From the NCBI RefSeq assembly GCF_002286815.1, contig NZ_MUNM01000083.1:62001-126000 (forward strand): 64,000 bases of DNA, read 5' to 3'. This DNA is from Pseudomonas sp. PICF141. Lineage in GTDB: Bacteria > Pseudomonadota > Gammaproteobacteria > Pseudomonadales > Pseudomonadaceae. The first letter of the stretch is position 1. Each line of letters starts with the position of its first letter. The position numbers were made by a program, and so were the translations under genes. Shown piece after piece: positions 17,370 through 25,569 of this stretch. The notes below the pieces were generated by a model that was given only the letters and a program-made list of their open reading frames with translations, did not search any database and had not been told where the DNA came from.

Positions 17370-18581
17370 ATGCAGGTCAGCAAATCGAACAAGCTCGCCA
17401 ACGTCTGCTACGACATTCGCGGCCCAGTGCTCAAGCACGCCAAACGCCTGGAAGAGGAAGGCCATCGCATCCTCAAGCTGAACATCGGCAACCCGGCGCC
17501 CTTTGGTTTCGAAGCGCCGGATGAAATCCTTCAGGACGTGATCCGCAACCTGCCGACCGCCCAGGGCTACAGCGACTCCAAGGGCCTGTTCAGCGCCCGC
17601 AAGGCCGTGATGCAGTACTACCAGCAAAAACAGGTGGAAGGCGTCGGTATCGAAGACATCTACCTGGGCAACGGCGTTTCCGAGCTGATCGTGATGTCGA
17701 TGCAGGCCTTGCTCAATAACGGCGACGAAGTGCTGGTGCCGGCTCCCGACTACCCGCTGTGGACCGCCGCAGTCAGCCTGTCGGGCGGTAACCCGGTGCA
17801 TTATCTGTGCGACGAGCAGGCCAACTGGTGGCCAGATCTGGCCGACATCAAGGCCAAGATCACCCCAAACACCAAGGCGCTGGTGATCATCAACCCGAAT
17901 AACCCGACCGGTGCGGTGTACTCGAAGGAAGTGCTGCTGGGCATGCTGGAGCTGGCCCGTCAGCACAATCTGGTGGTGTTCTCCGATGAGATCTACGACA
18001 AGATCCTTTACGACGACGCCGTGCACATCTGCACCGCCTCTCTGGCGCCGGACTTGTTGTGCCTGACCTTCAACGGTCTGTCCAAGTCCTATCGCGTGGC
18101 CGGTTTCCGTTCCGGCTGGATCGCCATTTCCGGCCCGAAACACCACGCCCAGAGCTACATCGAAGGCATCGACATGCTGGCCAACATGCGTCTGTGTGCC
18201 AACGTGCCGAGCCAGCACGCCATCCAGACCGCACTGGGCGGCTATCAAAGCATCAACGATCTGGTGCTGCCACAAGGGCGTTTGCTGGAACAGCGCAATC
18301 GTACCTGGGAACTGCTGAATGACATTCCGGGCGTAAGCTGTGTCAAGCCGATGGGCGCGCTGTATGCATTCCCGCGGATCGACCCGAAAGTCTGTCCGAT
18401 CCACAACGACGAGAAATTCGTGCTCGACCTGCTACTTTCCGAAAAGCTGCTGGTGGTACAAGGCACGGCCTTCAACTGGCCATGGCCGGATCATTTCCGT
18501 GTGGTCACCTTGCCACGACTCGACGACCTGGATCAGGCGATCGGCCGGATCGGCAACTTCCTCAAATCCTATCGCCAGTAA
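17370..18581 (+). CDS. alaA: Glutamate-pyruvate aminotransferase, AlaA-like
   Basis: 403 residues, fold-type I PLP aminotransferase making alanine from pyruvate and glutamate. Visible are the IINPNNPTGAVYS loop, the PLP Asp in VFSDEIYDKIL, the Schiff-base lysine in FNGLSKSYRVAGFRSGW and the late arginine in HFRVVTLPR. Length and the opening MQVSKSNKLANVCYDIRGPVL match E. coli AlaA (405 residues). The ATG at 17370 is chosen; the frame is open for 53 residues upstream but these are not family-like. Followed by a strong hairpin. Confidence 0.92.
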   Translation: MQVSKSNKLANVCYDIRGPVLKHAKRLEEEGHRILKLNIGNPAPFGFEAPDEILQDVIRNLPTAQGYSDSKGLFSARKAVMQYYQQKQVEGVGIEDIYLGNGVSELIVMSMQALLNNGDEVLVPAPDYPLWTAAVSLSGGNPVHYLCDEQANWWPDLADIKAKITPNTKALVIINPNNPTGAVYSKEVLLGMLELARQHNLVVFSDEIYDKILYDDAVHICTASLAPDLLCLTFNGLSKSYRVAGFRSGWIAISGPKHHAQSYIEGIDMLANMRLCANVPSQHAIQTALGGYQSINDLVLPQGRLLEQRNRTWELLNDIPGVSCVKPMGALYAFPRIDPKVCPIHNDEKFVLDLLLSEKLLVVQGTAFNWPWPDHFRVVTLPRLDDLDQAIGRIGNFLKSYRQ

Positions 18582-18589
18582 GTGGCCAG

Positions 18590-18623
18590 TCACCGTGCGA
18601 CGCCAATTAACGTCGCACGGTGA
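18590..18623 (+). terminator. Strong 13-bp hairpin after alaA
   Basis: TCACCGTGCGACG pairs perfectly with CGTCGCACGGTGA around an eight-base AT loop, nine bases after the alaA stop. The following ATTAATT is only weakly U-rich, so termination efficiency is uncertain. Confidence 0.6.
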
Positions 18624-18898
18624 TTAATTCAGCAACATATCTTTGCATCCTGCCCTGCATCGTCGTTTCAAGCGCTGACGGACGACACGTTTCATGCCCG
18701 CGCCTAACAACGGCGGGGCCCTGCGACGCTAATTGGCTGACAACCGTTTCCCATGTCGACGTCGGAAATACCCTTCAAGCAGCTAGACTGTTGCTGTAGG
18801 ACACAGTTTGAAATAGTCACTTGGTTGAATAGCCCGGTGCAGCACCTTATATACCCCGCATCACGCTACATATTTAGCACGAGGAGATTTCTACAACC
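18624..18898 (+). other. Intergenic leader and promoter region of htpX
   Basis: About 275 bases without a convincing gene. It should hold the htpX promoter; a clear sigma-32 site could not be recognised, though AT-rich tracts occur close to the gene (CTTATATACC near 18846 and CTACATATTT near 18867). The ribosome site GAGGAG lies 11 bases before the gene. Confidence 0.4.
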
Positions 18899-19786
18899 AT
18901 GATGCGCATTTTGCTGTTTTTGGCCACTAACCTGGCGGTCGTGCTGATTGCCAGCATCACCCTGAGCCTTTTCGGCTTCAACGGGTTCATGGCGGCCAAT
19001 GGGGTTGATCTGAACCTCAATCAGCTGCTGATTTTCTGTGCGGTCTTTGGTTTCGCCGGTTCCCTGTTCTCGCTGTTCATCTCCAAGTGGATGGCGAAAA
19101 TGAGCACCAGCACCCAGATCATCAGCCAGCCGCGCACCCGGCACGAGCAATGGCTGCTGCAAACCGTCGAGCAATTGTCCCGCGAAGCCGGGATCAAGAT
19201 GCCCGAGGTCGGGATTTTCCCGGCTTATGAAGCCAACGCCTTCGCCACCGGCTGGAACAAGAACGATGCACTGGTCGCGGTCAGCCAGGGCTTGCTCGAA
19301 CGTTTCTCGCCGGATGAAGTGAAAGCCGTTCTGGCCCACGAAATCGGCCACGTGGCCAATGGCGACATGGTCACCCTGGCGTTGATCCAGGGCGTGGTGA
19401 ACACCTTCGTGATGTTCTTCGCCCGGATCATCGGTAACTTTGTCGACAAGGTGATCTTCAAGAACGAAGAAGGCCAAGGTATCGCCTACTACGTAGCGAC
19501 CATCTTCGCTGAACTGGTTCTGGGCATCCTGGCCAGCGCCATCGTCATGTGGTTCTCGCGTAAACGTGAATTCCGGGCTGATGATGCCGGTGCACGCCTG
19601 GCGGGTACCAGTGCAATGATTGGTGCCTTGCAGCGTCTGCGTGCAGAACAAGGGCTGCCGGTGCACATGCCGGACACCCTGACTGCCTTTGGCATCAACG
19701 GTGGCCTCAAACAAGGGTTCGCCCGTATGTTCATGAGCCACCCGCCGCTGGAAGAGCGTATCGACGCATTGCGTCGTCGGGGCTGA
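18899..19786 (+). CDS. htpX: Membrane metalloprotease HtpX
   Basis: 295 residues, M48-family zinc endopeptidase of the inner membrane that removes misfolded membrane proteins together with FtsH. Two N-terminal helices (about 4-24 and 36-57), the zinc-binding HEIGHVANGD motif near residue 143, two further helices (about 160-180 and 195-215) and the downstream glutamate in KREFRADDAGA are visible. Strong GAGGAG ribosome site. Normally induced by heat shock or Cpx-type envelope stress. Single-gene unit with its own terminator. Confidence 0.96.
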   Translation: MMRILLFLATNLAVVLIASITLSLFGFNGFMAANGVDLNLNQLLIFCAVFGFAGSLFSLFISKWMAKMSTSTQIISQPRTRHEQWLLQTVEQLSREAGIKMPEVGIFPAYEANAFATGWNKNDALVAVSQGLLERFSPDEVKAVLAHEIGHVANGDMVTLALIQGVVNTFVMFFARIIGNFVDKVIFKNEEGQGIAYYVATIFAELVLGILASAIVMWFSRKREFRADDAGARLAGTSAMIGALQRLRAEQGLPVHMPDTLTAFGINGGLKQGFARMFMSHPPLEERIDALRRRG

Positions 19787-19807
19787 CAGGCTCAGCACCA
19801 AAAGAAA

Positions 19808-19837
19808 AGGCCCGCAGTGAATGCGGGCCTTTTTTTG
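19808..19837 (+). terminator. Intrinsic terminator of htpX
   Basis: AAGGCCCGC-agtgaat-GCGGGCCTT stem followed by a run of T, 21 bases after the htpX stop. Confidence 0.92.
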
Positions 19838-19867
19838 TCTTCTGGTTGGTGTGGAGTTCATCAGGGC

Positions 19868-19965
19868 CTCATCGCGGGCAAGCCTCGCTCCTACAGATCT
19901 TGTGTCGTTCACATAATCGGCGAATAACACAAAGCCTGTAGGAGCAAGCTTGCCCGCGAAGGGGC
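19868..19965. repeat. REP pair (inverted) between htpX and tpm
   Basis: Two inverted REP units (CGCGGGCAAGCCTCGCTCCTACA and TGTAGGAGCAAGCTTGCCCGCG) separated by about 50 bases, in the convergent htpX/tpm gap. Confidence 0.85.
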
Positions 19966-19984
19966 CGGTACAACCGCCACATAC

Positions 19985-20641
19985 CTATCGGCTGGCAACC
20001 CGATAGACTCGCTCCTCCAGCCGCGTGACGCCTGCCTCGAGAAACTTCCAGCTCTCACCCAGGACATCCTGGTCTTCCAGAATCTTCAGCGCCCACACAT
20101 CGCCGAACAACCGCTGCACTTCATCATCCAGCACGGCAAACGGCGGCCCGTCCATCTGCGCCTGGTCGTAATCCAGGGTAATCAACAGCCCCAGAGAATC
20201 CTTCGGCAGAATCCGGATCAGATGAGCCGCGTACCGCTCACGCATCGCTGGCGGCAGTGCAATCAATGCCGCGCGGTCGTACAAACCACTGCAGTCGGCC
20301 ACATCGCCTGCCGTCAACTCGAAGAAATCGCCACACCACAATTCGATTGAACCGGCACGGTAGACCTTGAAGGGCCCCTGCTCACTGACGTCCGGATCAA
20401 ATTGATGTTCAGCGAAGAAGTCCTCCACGGCTTTTTCCGACAGCTCAATCCCCAAGACCTCATGACCTTGGTGCGCCAGCCACAACAGATCCAGACTTTT
20501 CCCACACAGCGGCACCAGCACACGAGCGCCCTCTTCCAGGCCCAACGCTGGCCAGAACCGTTGCAGATGAGGATTCACTTCCGGCAGATGAAAGCCGATC
20601 TGATTCGACGCCCATCGTTTGTGCCAAAACTCCGGCTGCAT
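19985..20641 (-). CDS. tpm: Thiopurine S-methyltransferase family protein
   Basis: 218 residues, SAM-dependent methyltransferase. The opening MQPEFWHKRWASNQIGFH and the SAM loop VPLCGKSLDLLWLAHQGHEVLGIELS are the bacterial TPMT signature. In pseudomonads the enzyme methylates tellurite/selenite-type oxyanions and thiopurines, giving volatile or less toxic products; the natural role is unclear. It is divergent from the dioxygenase gene, with a small palindrome between. Confidence 0.93.
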   Translation of the reverse strand: MQPEFWHKRWASNQIGFHLPEVNPHLQRFWPALGLEEGARVLVPLCGKSLDLLWLAHQGHEVLGIELSEKAVEDFFAEHQFDPDVSEQGPFKVYRAGSIELWCGDFFELTAGDVADCSGLYDRAALIALPPAMRERYAAHLIRILPKDSLGLLITLDYDQAQMDGPPFAVLDDEVQRLFGDVWALKILEDQDVLGESWKFLEAGVTRLEERVYRVASR

Positions 20642-20692
20642 AATTAACCCCGAAAAATTCGATCAAAAGACCCTAAAACTTATATTAGATTT

Positions 20693-20705
20693 AGATCAAT
20701 GATCT
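20693..20705. promoter_or_regulatory. Palindrome in the tpm/ygiD divergent promoter region
   Basis: AGATCA-A-TGATCT is a perfect 6+6 dyad in the 103-base divergent intergenic region, surrounded by AT-rich sequence. It is a plausible operator; no regulator can be assigned. Confidence 0.3.
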
Positions 20706-20744
20706 GACTGAAGATGGTGACATCTTACTCTCAGGAGCTCATTC

Positions 20745-21512
20745 ATGTTCCCCAGCCTGTATATCTCTCATGGCTCCCCGATGCTAGCCCTGGAACCGGG
20801 TGCCAGCGGGTCGGCCCTCGCGCGCCTGGCCGCCGAATTGCCGAAACCTGAAGCCATTGTGATCGTTTCCGCGCACTGGGAAAGCAGCGAACTGTTGGTG
20901 AGCGGCAACCCCCGGCCTGAAACCTGGCATGATTTCGGTGGCTTTCCTCAAGCCTTGTTTGCAGTGCAATACCCGGCCCCTGGCAATCCGCAACTGGCGG
21001 CGGAGGTGGTCGAGCTGCTGAAGGCCGATGGCCTGCCGGCGCGCATCGACACCCAGCGACCGTTCGACCATGGCGTTTGGGTACCCTTGTCGTTGATGTA
21101 TCCGCAGGCTGATATTCCGGTGGTGCAGGTTTCGCTCCCCACCCGTGGCGGCCCGGCCCTGCAAACCCGCGTCGGCCATGCCTTGGCCAGCCTGCGCGAG
21201 CATGGCGTGCTGTTGATCGGCTCCGGCAGCATCACCCACAATCTGCGCGAACTGGACTGGCACGCCGGCCCGGAAAGCGTCGAACCCTGGGCCAAGGCAT
21301 TTCGCGACTGGATGATCGAGAAACTCGAAACGAACGACGAAGCCGCATTGCACGACTATCGTCAGCAAGCGCCGAATGCTGTGCGCAACCATCCGAGCGA
21401 TGAACATCTGCTGCCGCTGTACTTCGCCCGTGCGGCCGGGGGTAAGTTCAGCGTTACGCACCAGGGTTTCACCATGGGGGCATTAGGGATGGACATTTAT
21501 CGCTTTGGCTGA
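20745..21512 (+). CDS. ygiD: DODA-type extradiol dioxygenase (YgiD-like)
   Basis: 255 residues, LigB superfamily; E. coli YgiD cleaves 4,5-DOPA. Metal ligands are expected in LYISHGSPM, SAHWESSE and THNLREL, with the catalytic histidine in RPFDHGVWVPL. AGGAG eight bases before the ATG supports the start. The physiological substrate in Pseudomonas is unknown; quinone/catechol scavenging is possible. Ends in a double hairpin region facing deaD. Confidence 0.88.
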   Translation: MFPSLYISHGSPMLALEPGASGSALARLAAELPKPEAIVIVSAHWESSELLVSGNPRPETWHDFGGFPQALFAVQYPAPGNPQLAAEVVELLKADGLPARIDTQRPFDHGVWVPLSLMYPQADIPVVQVSLPTRGGPALQTRVGHALASLREHGVLLIGSGSITHNLRELDWHAGPESVEPWAKAFRDWMIEKLETNDEAALHDYRQQAPNAVRNHPSDEHLLPLYFARAAGGKFSVTHQGFTMGALGMDIYRFG

Positions 21513-21518
21513 CACTTG

Positions 21519-21547
21519 ATCGTTCCCACGCTCTGCGTGGGAACGAT
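21519..21547. repeat. Single REP-like hairpin (CGTTCCCACGC family)
   Basis: ATCGTTCCCACGC-tct-GCGTGGGAACGAT is one perfect hairpin of the same family that occurs as larger arrays at 57.7 and 61.2 kb. Confidence 0.8.
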
Positions 21548-21553
21548 CAGGCA

Positions 21554-21586
21554 AAAAAAATCCCCGAACCAGTCGGGGATTTTTTA
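21554..21586. terminator. Bidirectional terminator between ygiD and deaD
   Basis: AAAAATCCCCGA-accag-TCGGGGATTTTT gives a U-run on both strands and serves the two convergent genes. Confidence 0.9.
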
Positions 21587-21613
21587 TGGGCGATCAATCA
21601 GCTCGAGAGCGGA

Positions 21614-23287
21614 TCAATCTTCGCGGTAGCGACGCAGCTTCAACTGCTTACCGGCAACGCGAGTGTCTTTCAGCTTGGTCAGGAGTTTCTCCAGACCATC
21701 TTCCGGCAGCTCGACGAGGCTGAAGCTGTCACGCACCTGGATGCGACCGATGGCTTCACGGGCCAGGCCACCTTCATTCAGGATGGCGCCCAGCAGGTTC
21801 TTGGCAGCGATACCATCACGCGCACCCAGCGCGGTACGGCAACGAGCACGACCTTCGGCCAATGGAACCGGAGCGCGACGCTCGCGATCACCACGGTCCG
21901 GACGATCACCGGAACGCTCTGGACGATCGCCACGCGGTGCGTTGTTCGGCACCAGCGGACGCTCTTTCTCGATGGCGGCCAGGGTCAGCGCCTGAGCATT
22001 GGTTGCCTTGCGCAGCAGAGCAGCGGCCAGTGCACGCGGGGTGCAACCGATGTCGGCGGTCAGGCGATCCAGCAGATCACCGTGAGTCGATTCGGCATCA
22101 GCGACCAGCGGCGACAGGCTGTTGGTCAGTTTCTTGATGCGGGCATCGAGAACGGCCTGGGCGTCCGGCAGACGAACTTCGGCAACCTTCTGACCGGTTA
22201 CACGCTCGATCACTTGCAGCATGCGGCGCTCACGAGGAGTCACCAGCAGCAGTGCACGACCTTCGCGACCGGCACGGCCGGTACGGCCGATACGGTGAAC
22301 GTAGGACTCAGGATCGTACGGCATATCAACGTTGAACACGTGAGTGATGCGCGGAACGTCCAGACCACGAGCGGCAACGTCGGTTGCCACAACGATGTCC
22401 AGACGGCCATCCTTGAGGGATTCGATCACGCGCTCACGCTGGTTCTGAGCAATGTCACCGTTCAGCGCAGCGGCTTTGTAGCCTTTGGCTTCCAGGGCAC
22501 TGGCCAGGTCCAGGGTCGCTTGCTTGGTGCGCACGAACATGATCAGGGCGTCGAAATCTTCCACTTCCAGCAGGCTCAATACAGCCGAGGTCTTCTGGTC
22601 AGCGTGAACCAACAGGTGAGCCTGTTCGATCGCGGTAACGGTCTGAGTCTTGGTCTGGATCTTCACGTGTTGCGGATCGCGCAGATGGCGTTCGGCAATG
22701 GCACGGATCGACTGCGGCAGGGTGGCCGAGAACAATACGGTCTGACGGGTGGCTGGCAGGGCCTTGAAGATAACTTCGAGGTCGTCCATGAAACCCAGTT
22801 TGAGCATTTCATCGGCTTCGTCGAGAACCAGGTGGTTCACGGTTGCCAGAACTTTTTCGTCACGACGCAGGTGGTCGCACAGACGGCCCGGTGTGGCGAC
22901 AACGATCTGCGCGCCATTACGGATTGCTTTCAGTTGTGGGCCCATAGGCGCGCCGCCGTAAACGGCCACAACGGTAACGCCCGGCATTTGCTTGGCGTAG
23001 GTTTCGAAAGCGGTTGCTACTTGCAGCGCCAACTCACGGGTTGGCGCCAGGATCAGGGCTTGCGGCTCGCGCTTAGCAGGATCGATGCGGTGCAGGATCG
23101 GCAGGGCGAACGCGGCGGTTTTACCCGTACCGGTTTGCGCCTGACCAATCATGTCGTGACCGGCCATGATGATCGGGATCGATTGCTGCTGAATAGCCGA
23201 AGGTTCTTCGTAGCCGGTCGCAATGACTGCTGCAAGAATATTCGGATTAAGATTAAAAGCGGCGAAGCCGCCGGTTTCCTGGGTCAT
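21614..23287 (-). CDS. deaD: DEAD-box ATP-dependent RNA helicase DeaD/CsdA
   Basis: 557 residues from MTQETGGFAAFNL. Motifs in order: Q motif, AQTGTGKTAAF (I), PTRELALQV (Ia), TPGRLCD (Ib), LDEADEML (II), SATLP (III), VATDVAARGLD (V), HRIGRTGRAGREG (VI). After the RecA-like core come a dimerisation-like region, an R/D/G-rich linker (about 455-480) and a C-terminal RNA-recognition domain like that of DbpA/CsdA (IGRIQVRDSFSLVELPED). It remodels mRNA and ribosome-assembly intermediates, especially in the cold. A GC-rich leader of some 200 bases precedes it. Confidence 0.94.
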   Translation of the reverse strand: MTQETGGFAAFNLNPNILAAVIATGYEEPSAIQQQSIPIIMAGHDMIGQAQTGTGKTAAFALPILHRIDPAKREPQALILAPTRELALQVATAFETYAKQMPGVTVVAVYGGAPMGPQLKAIRNGAQIVVATPGRLCDHLRRDEKVLATVNHLVLDEADEMLKLGFMDDLEVIFKALPATRQTVLFSATLPQSIRAIAERHLRDPQHVKIQTKTQTVTAIEQAHLLVHADQKTSAVLSLLEVEDFDALIMFVRTKQATLDLASALEAKGYKAAALNGDIAQNQRERVIESLKDGRLDIVVATDVAARGLDVPRITHVFNVDMPYDPESYVHRIGRTGRAGREGRALLLVTPRERRMLQVIERVTGQKVAEVRLPDAQAVLDARIKKLTNSLSPLVADAESTHGDLLDRLTADIGCTPRALAAALLRKATNAQALTLAAIEKERPLVPNNAPRGDRPERSGDRPDRGDRERRAPVPLAEGRARCRTALGARDGIAAKNLLGAILNEGGLAREAIGRIQVRDSFSLVELPEDGLEKLLTKLKDTRVAGKQLKLRRYRED

Positions 23288-23512
23288 GGGTCTGCCTCTA
23301 AGTGCATCCGCAAAGACCCATGCTCCAAAGCTGCGCATGCCGTGTAAGACTCAAGAGTCGCCCTGGCTGCTTTGTCGGCGGGGATTTGCGAAAACGAATG
23401 AATGAAAAAGATTCGTCAAGGAAGAGTCCGCTGTGCGGACGTGCAGCCGAAGCTGGCTTCGGGGAATTGCGCTACCTAAACGCGGCCCGGTTAAAGGCCG
23501 GCGCGCACTATA
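23288..23512 (-). promoter_or_regulatory. deaD promoter and long structured 5' leader
   Basis: TATAGT on the minus strand (23507-23512) is a good -10 element, preceded by only a weak -35. Transcription from near 23500 gives a leader of about 213 bases. It contains a perfect hairpin CCGAAGC-tg-GCTTCGG (23447-23462) and no ORF of note. Cold-shock helicase mRNAs often carry long regulatory leaders, so post-transcriptional control is likely. The remaining 23513-23709 stretch holds a short A/T tract and the promoter region of the crotonase gene. Confidence 0.45.
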
Positions 23513-23709
23513 CCGGAATTCGCCCGAAAAGGGAGCTTTTTTTATCGGAAAAAACCGGCGCATACCGTTGTGTCAGGGGCTTTGCGGATAATGGTGCGAC
23601 GCTCTATTTTGCAAACGCCCGGCCCTGCTGACGATGGCGCTAAAACGGTTCACTCTAGCGACGCAGACCTTCGGTCTGACACCCCCTTCCCCATCCGAGG
23701 AAATGCGCC

Positions 23710-24501
23710 ATGAATCAGCCCAGCCCCAGTCGTGTAACCCGTGAACGACACGGTCATGTCCTGATGATCGGCCTGGATCGGGTGGCCAAACGTAATGCCT
23801 TCGACCTTGACCTGCTCAACGAACTCAGCCTGGCCTATGGCGAGTTCGAGGCCGACAGCGAGGCGCGGGTAGCGGTGGTGTTCGGTCATGGCGAGCATTT
23901 TACGGCCGGGCTCGATCTGGTCAGCGCCGGCGCGGCCCTGGCCGAAGGCTGGCAGGCGCCACCCGGTGGCTGCGACCCATGGGGCGTGCTCGCAGGCCCC
24001 CGGGTCAGCAAACCGGTGATTGTCGCGGCGCAAGGCTACTGCCTGACCGTTGGCATCGAACTGATGCTGGCCGCCGACATCAACCTGTGCGCCAGCAATA
24101 CCCGTTTTGCCCAGAAGGAAGTGCAGCGCGGGATTTTCCCGTTCGGCGGCGCCACTTTGCGCCTGCATCAGGTTGCCGGCTGGGGCAATGCCATGCGCTG
24201 GCTGCTCACCGGCGATGAATTCGATGCTCATGACGCCTTGCATCTGGGGTTGGTGCAAGAGGTCATGGCCAGTGAGGATTTGTTACCGCGGGCCATTGAA
24301 TTGGCCGAGCGGATTGCCCGCCAGGCACCGCTGGGGGTTCAGGCGACGTTGATGTCGGCGCGGCAGGCGCGCTATGAGGGTGAAATGGTGGCAGCTCAGG
24401 CCTTGCCGGCACTGGTGAAAAAACTGCTGAACAGCGAGGACGCCAAAGAGGGTGTGCGGTCGATGATCGAAAAGCGGCCGGGGGTCTTCAAAGGCTGCTG
24501 A
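23710..24501 (+). CDS. Enoyl-CoA hydratase/isomerase (crotonase) family protein
   Basis: 263 residues, crotonase fold. The oxyanion-hole loop is GEHFTAGLDL, the second is YCLTVGIELMLAAD with the catalytic-type Glu, and FAQKEVQRGIFPFGGA carries the other acidic position. GAGGAA precedes the ATG. It corresponds by position to PA2841 of P. aeruginosa. The exact acyl-CoA substrate cannot be told from sequence; a hydratase with both acidic residues is plausible. Confidence 0.9.
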   Translation: MNQPSPSRVTRERHGHVLMIGLDRVAKRNAFDLDLLNELSLAYGEFEADSEARVAVVFGHGEHFTAGLDLVSAGAALAEGWQAPPGGCDPWGVLAGPRVSKPVIVAAQGYCLTVGIELMLAADINLCASNTRFAQKEVQRGIFPFGGATLRLHQVAGWGNAMRWLLTGDEFDAHDALHLGLVQEVMASEDLLPRAIELAERIARQAPLGVQATLMSARQARYEGEMVAAQALPALVKKLLNSEDAKEGVRSMIEKRPGVFKGC

Positions 24502-24515
24502 CATTCACATCAACC

Positions 24516-24648
24516 TGTGGCGAGGGGGCTTGCCCCCGTTGGGTTGCGCAGCAACCCCAAAACCATTCAACGGGTGTGTCAGGCACGCCGCGATTGCTGG
24601 TTTTACGACAGCTTCGCCGCCGAACGGGGGCAAGCCCCCTCGCCACAA
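24516..24648. repeat. REP pair (GTGGCGAGGGGGCTTGCCCCCGTT family)
   Basis: Two inverted units with core TGGCGAGGGGGCTTGCCCCCG at the ends, about 80 bases apart, with a further inner imperfect repeat. A second copy of this family is at 52.2 kb. Confidence 0.85.
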
Positions 24649-24665
24649 TGAATTCATGCGTCCAT

Positions 24666-25421
24666 TCACGTCGCAGGCCGAATCGCCTTGATCAACGACT
24701 GCAACGAATACCCCAATCGCGGTGCCAGGCCTTCAGCGCGCGCGATCAGCCCATCCCTGTCCAGTTCCTGATCCAGCTCAGACGGCACGAGCAAAATAAC
24801 GTTGCCCTCCTTCACCGGCAACTCCCAGTAATGCCGGTGATAGAGGCCGCGCAACAACGCTGCCCCCAACGGCCGACCATCGTCGGTGGCCCACTGGTTG
24901 ATCACCAGCCAGCCCCCCGGATTCAACCGTTTCTGACAGTTTTCCAGAAACCCCCAGGCCAGATGCCCGACACCCGGCCCGACATCGGTATAGAGGTCGA
25001 CGAAAATCAGATCCGCCGGTTCAGCCGTTTCGAGCAACTCCAGGGCATCGCCGATGCGGATATACAGTCGCGGATCATCATCCAGCCCGAGGTATTCGAT
25101 GGCCAGGCGCGGTACATCCGGGCGCAGCTCGATGGCTTCGACGTCTTCCAGCGGCAGGAACTTGAGACAGGCTTGAGTCAGCGTGCCGGCGCCGAGCCCT
25201 AGAAACAGCGCGCTTTCCGGCTGTTCGTGACACAGCGCGCCAATCAGCATCGCCCGGGTGTAATCGTACTCGAGCCAGCTCGGATCAGCGGTGAACACAC
25301 AGCTCTGTTCGATGGCATCACCGAACTCCAGGAAACGGTAATCGGCCACTTCCAGCACGCGAATCACGCCGAACTCATCCTGTACCTCGGCGAGCAGATG
25401 CTCGACGCGCTCCTCAGTCAT
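24666..25421 (-). CDS. Spermidine-synthase-like (SpeE-fold) protein
   Basis: 251 residues, Rossmann methyltransferase fold: ALFLGLGAGTLTQACLKF is the SAM/dcSAM loop, VEAIELRPDVPRLA the acidic strand and DLIFVDLYTDVGPG the catalytic-region equivalent. N-terminal DYRFLEFGDAIEQSCVF resembles the SpeE beta-strand lid. It lacks an obvious SpeD partner, and many such proteins are not true aminopropyltransferases, so the function is open. Confidence 0.8.
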   Translation of the reverse strand: MTEERVEHLLAEVQDEFGVIRVLEVADYRFLEFGDAIEQSCVFTADPSWLEYDYTRAMLIGALCHEQPESALFLGLGAGTLTQACLKFLPLEDVEAIELRPDVPRLAIEYLGLDDDPRLYIRIGDALELLETAEPADLIFVDLYTDVGPGVGHLAWGFLENCQKRLNPGGWLVINQWATDDGRPLGAALLRGLYHRHYWELPVKEGNVILLVPSELDQELDRDGLIARAEGLAPRLGYSLQSLIKAIRPAT

Positions 25422-25569
25422 TTCGTCTCCTGATCGTTACCGGCCCCGGCAACGCGATAAATCGCAACATAAAACGGCAAAAGCGCGATTGTCCGCGAAG
25501 CGACGGGAACAGGTCACGCACTAATTGCTGATAACATAACCGTCCGAGCGGAAAACACTAGAGACTGCA

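Noticed and set aside
17328..18404. 358-codon open frame antisense to alaA
   Set aside because: Shadow of the aminotransferase, with His/Gln/Val-rich composition.
22082..23347. 421-codon open frame antisense to deaD
   Set aside because: Mirror frame of the helicase; the helicase motifs are all intact on the minus strand.
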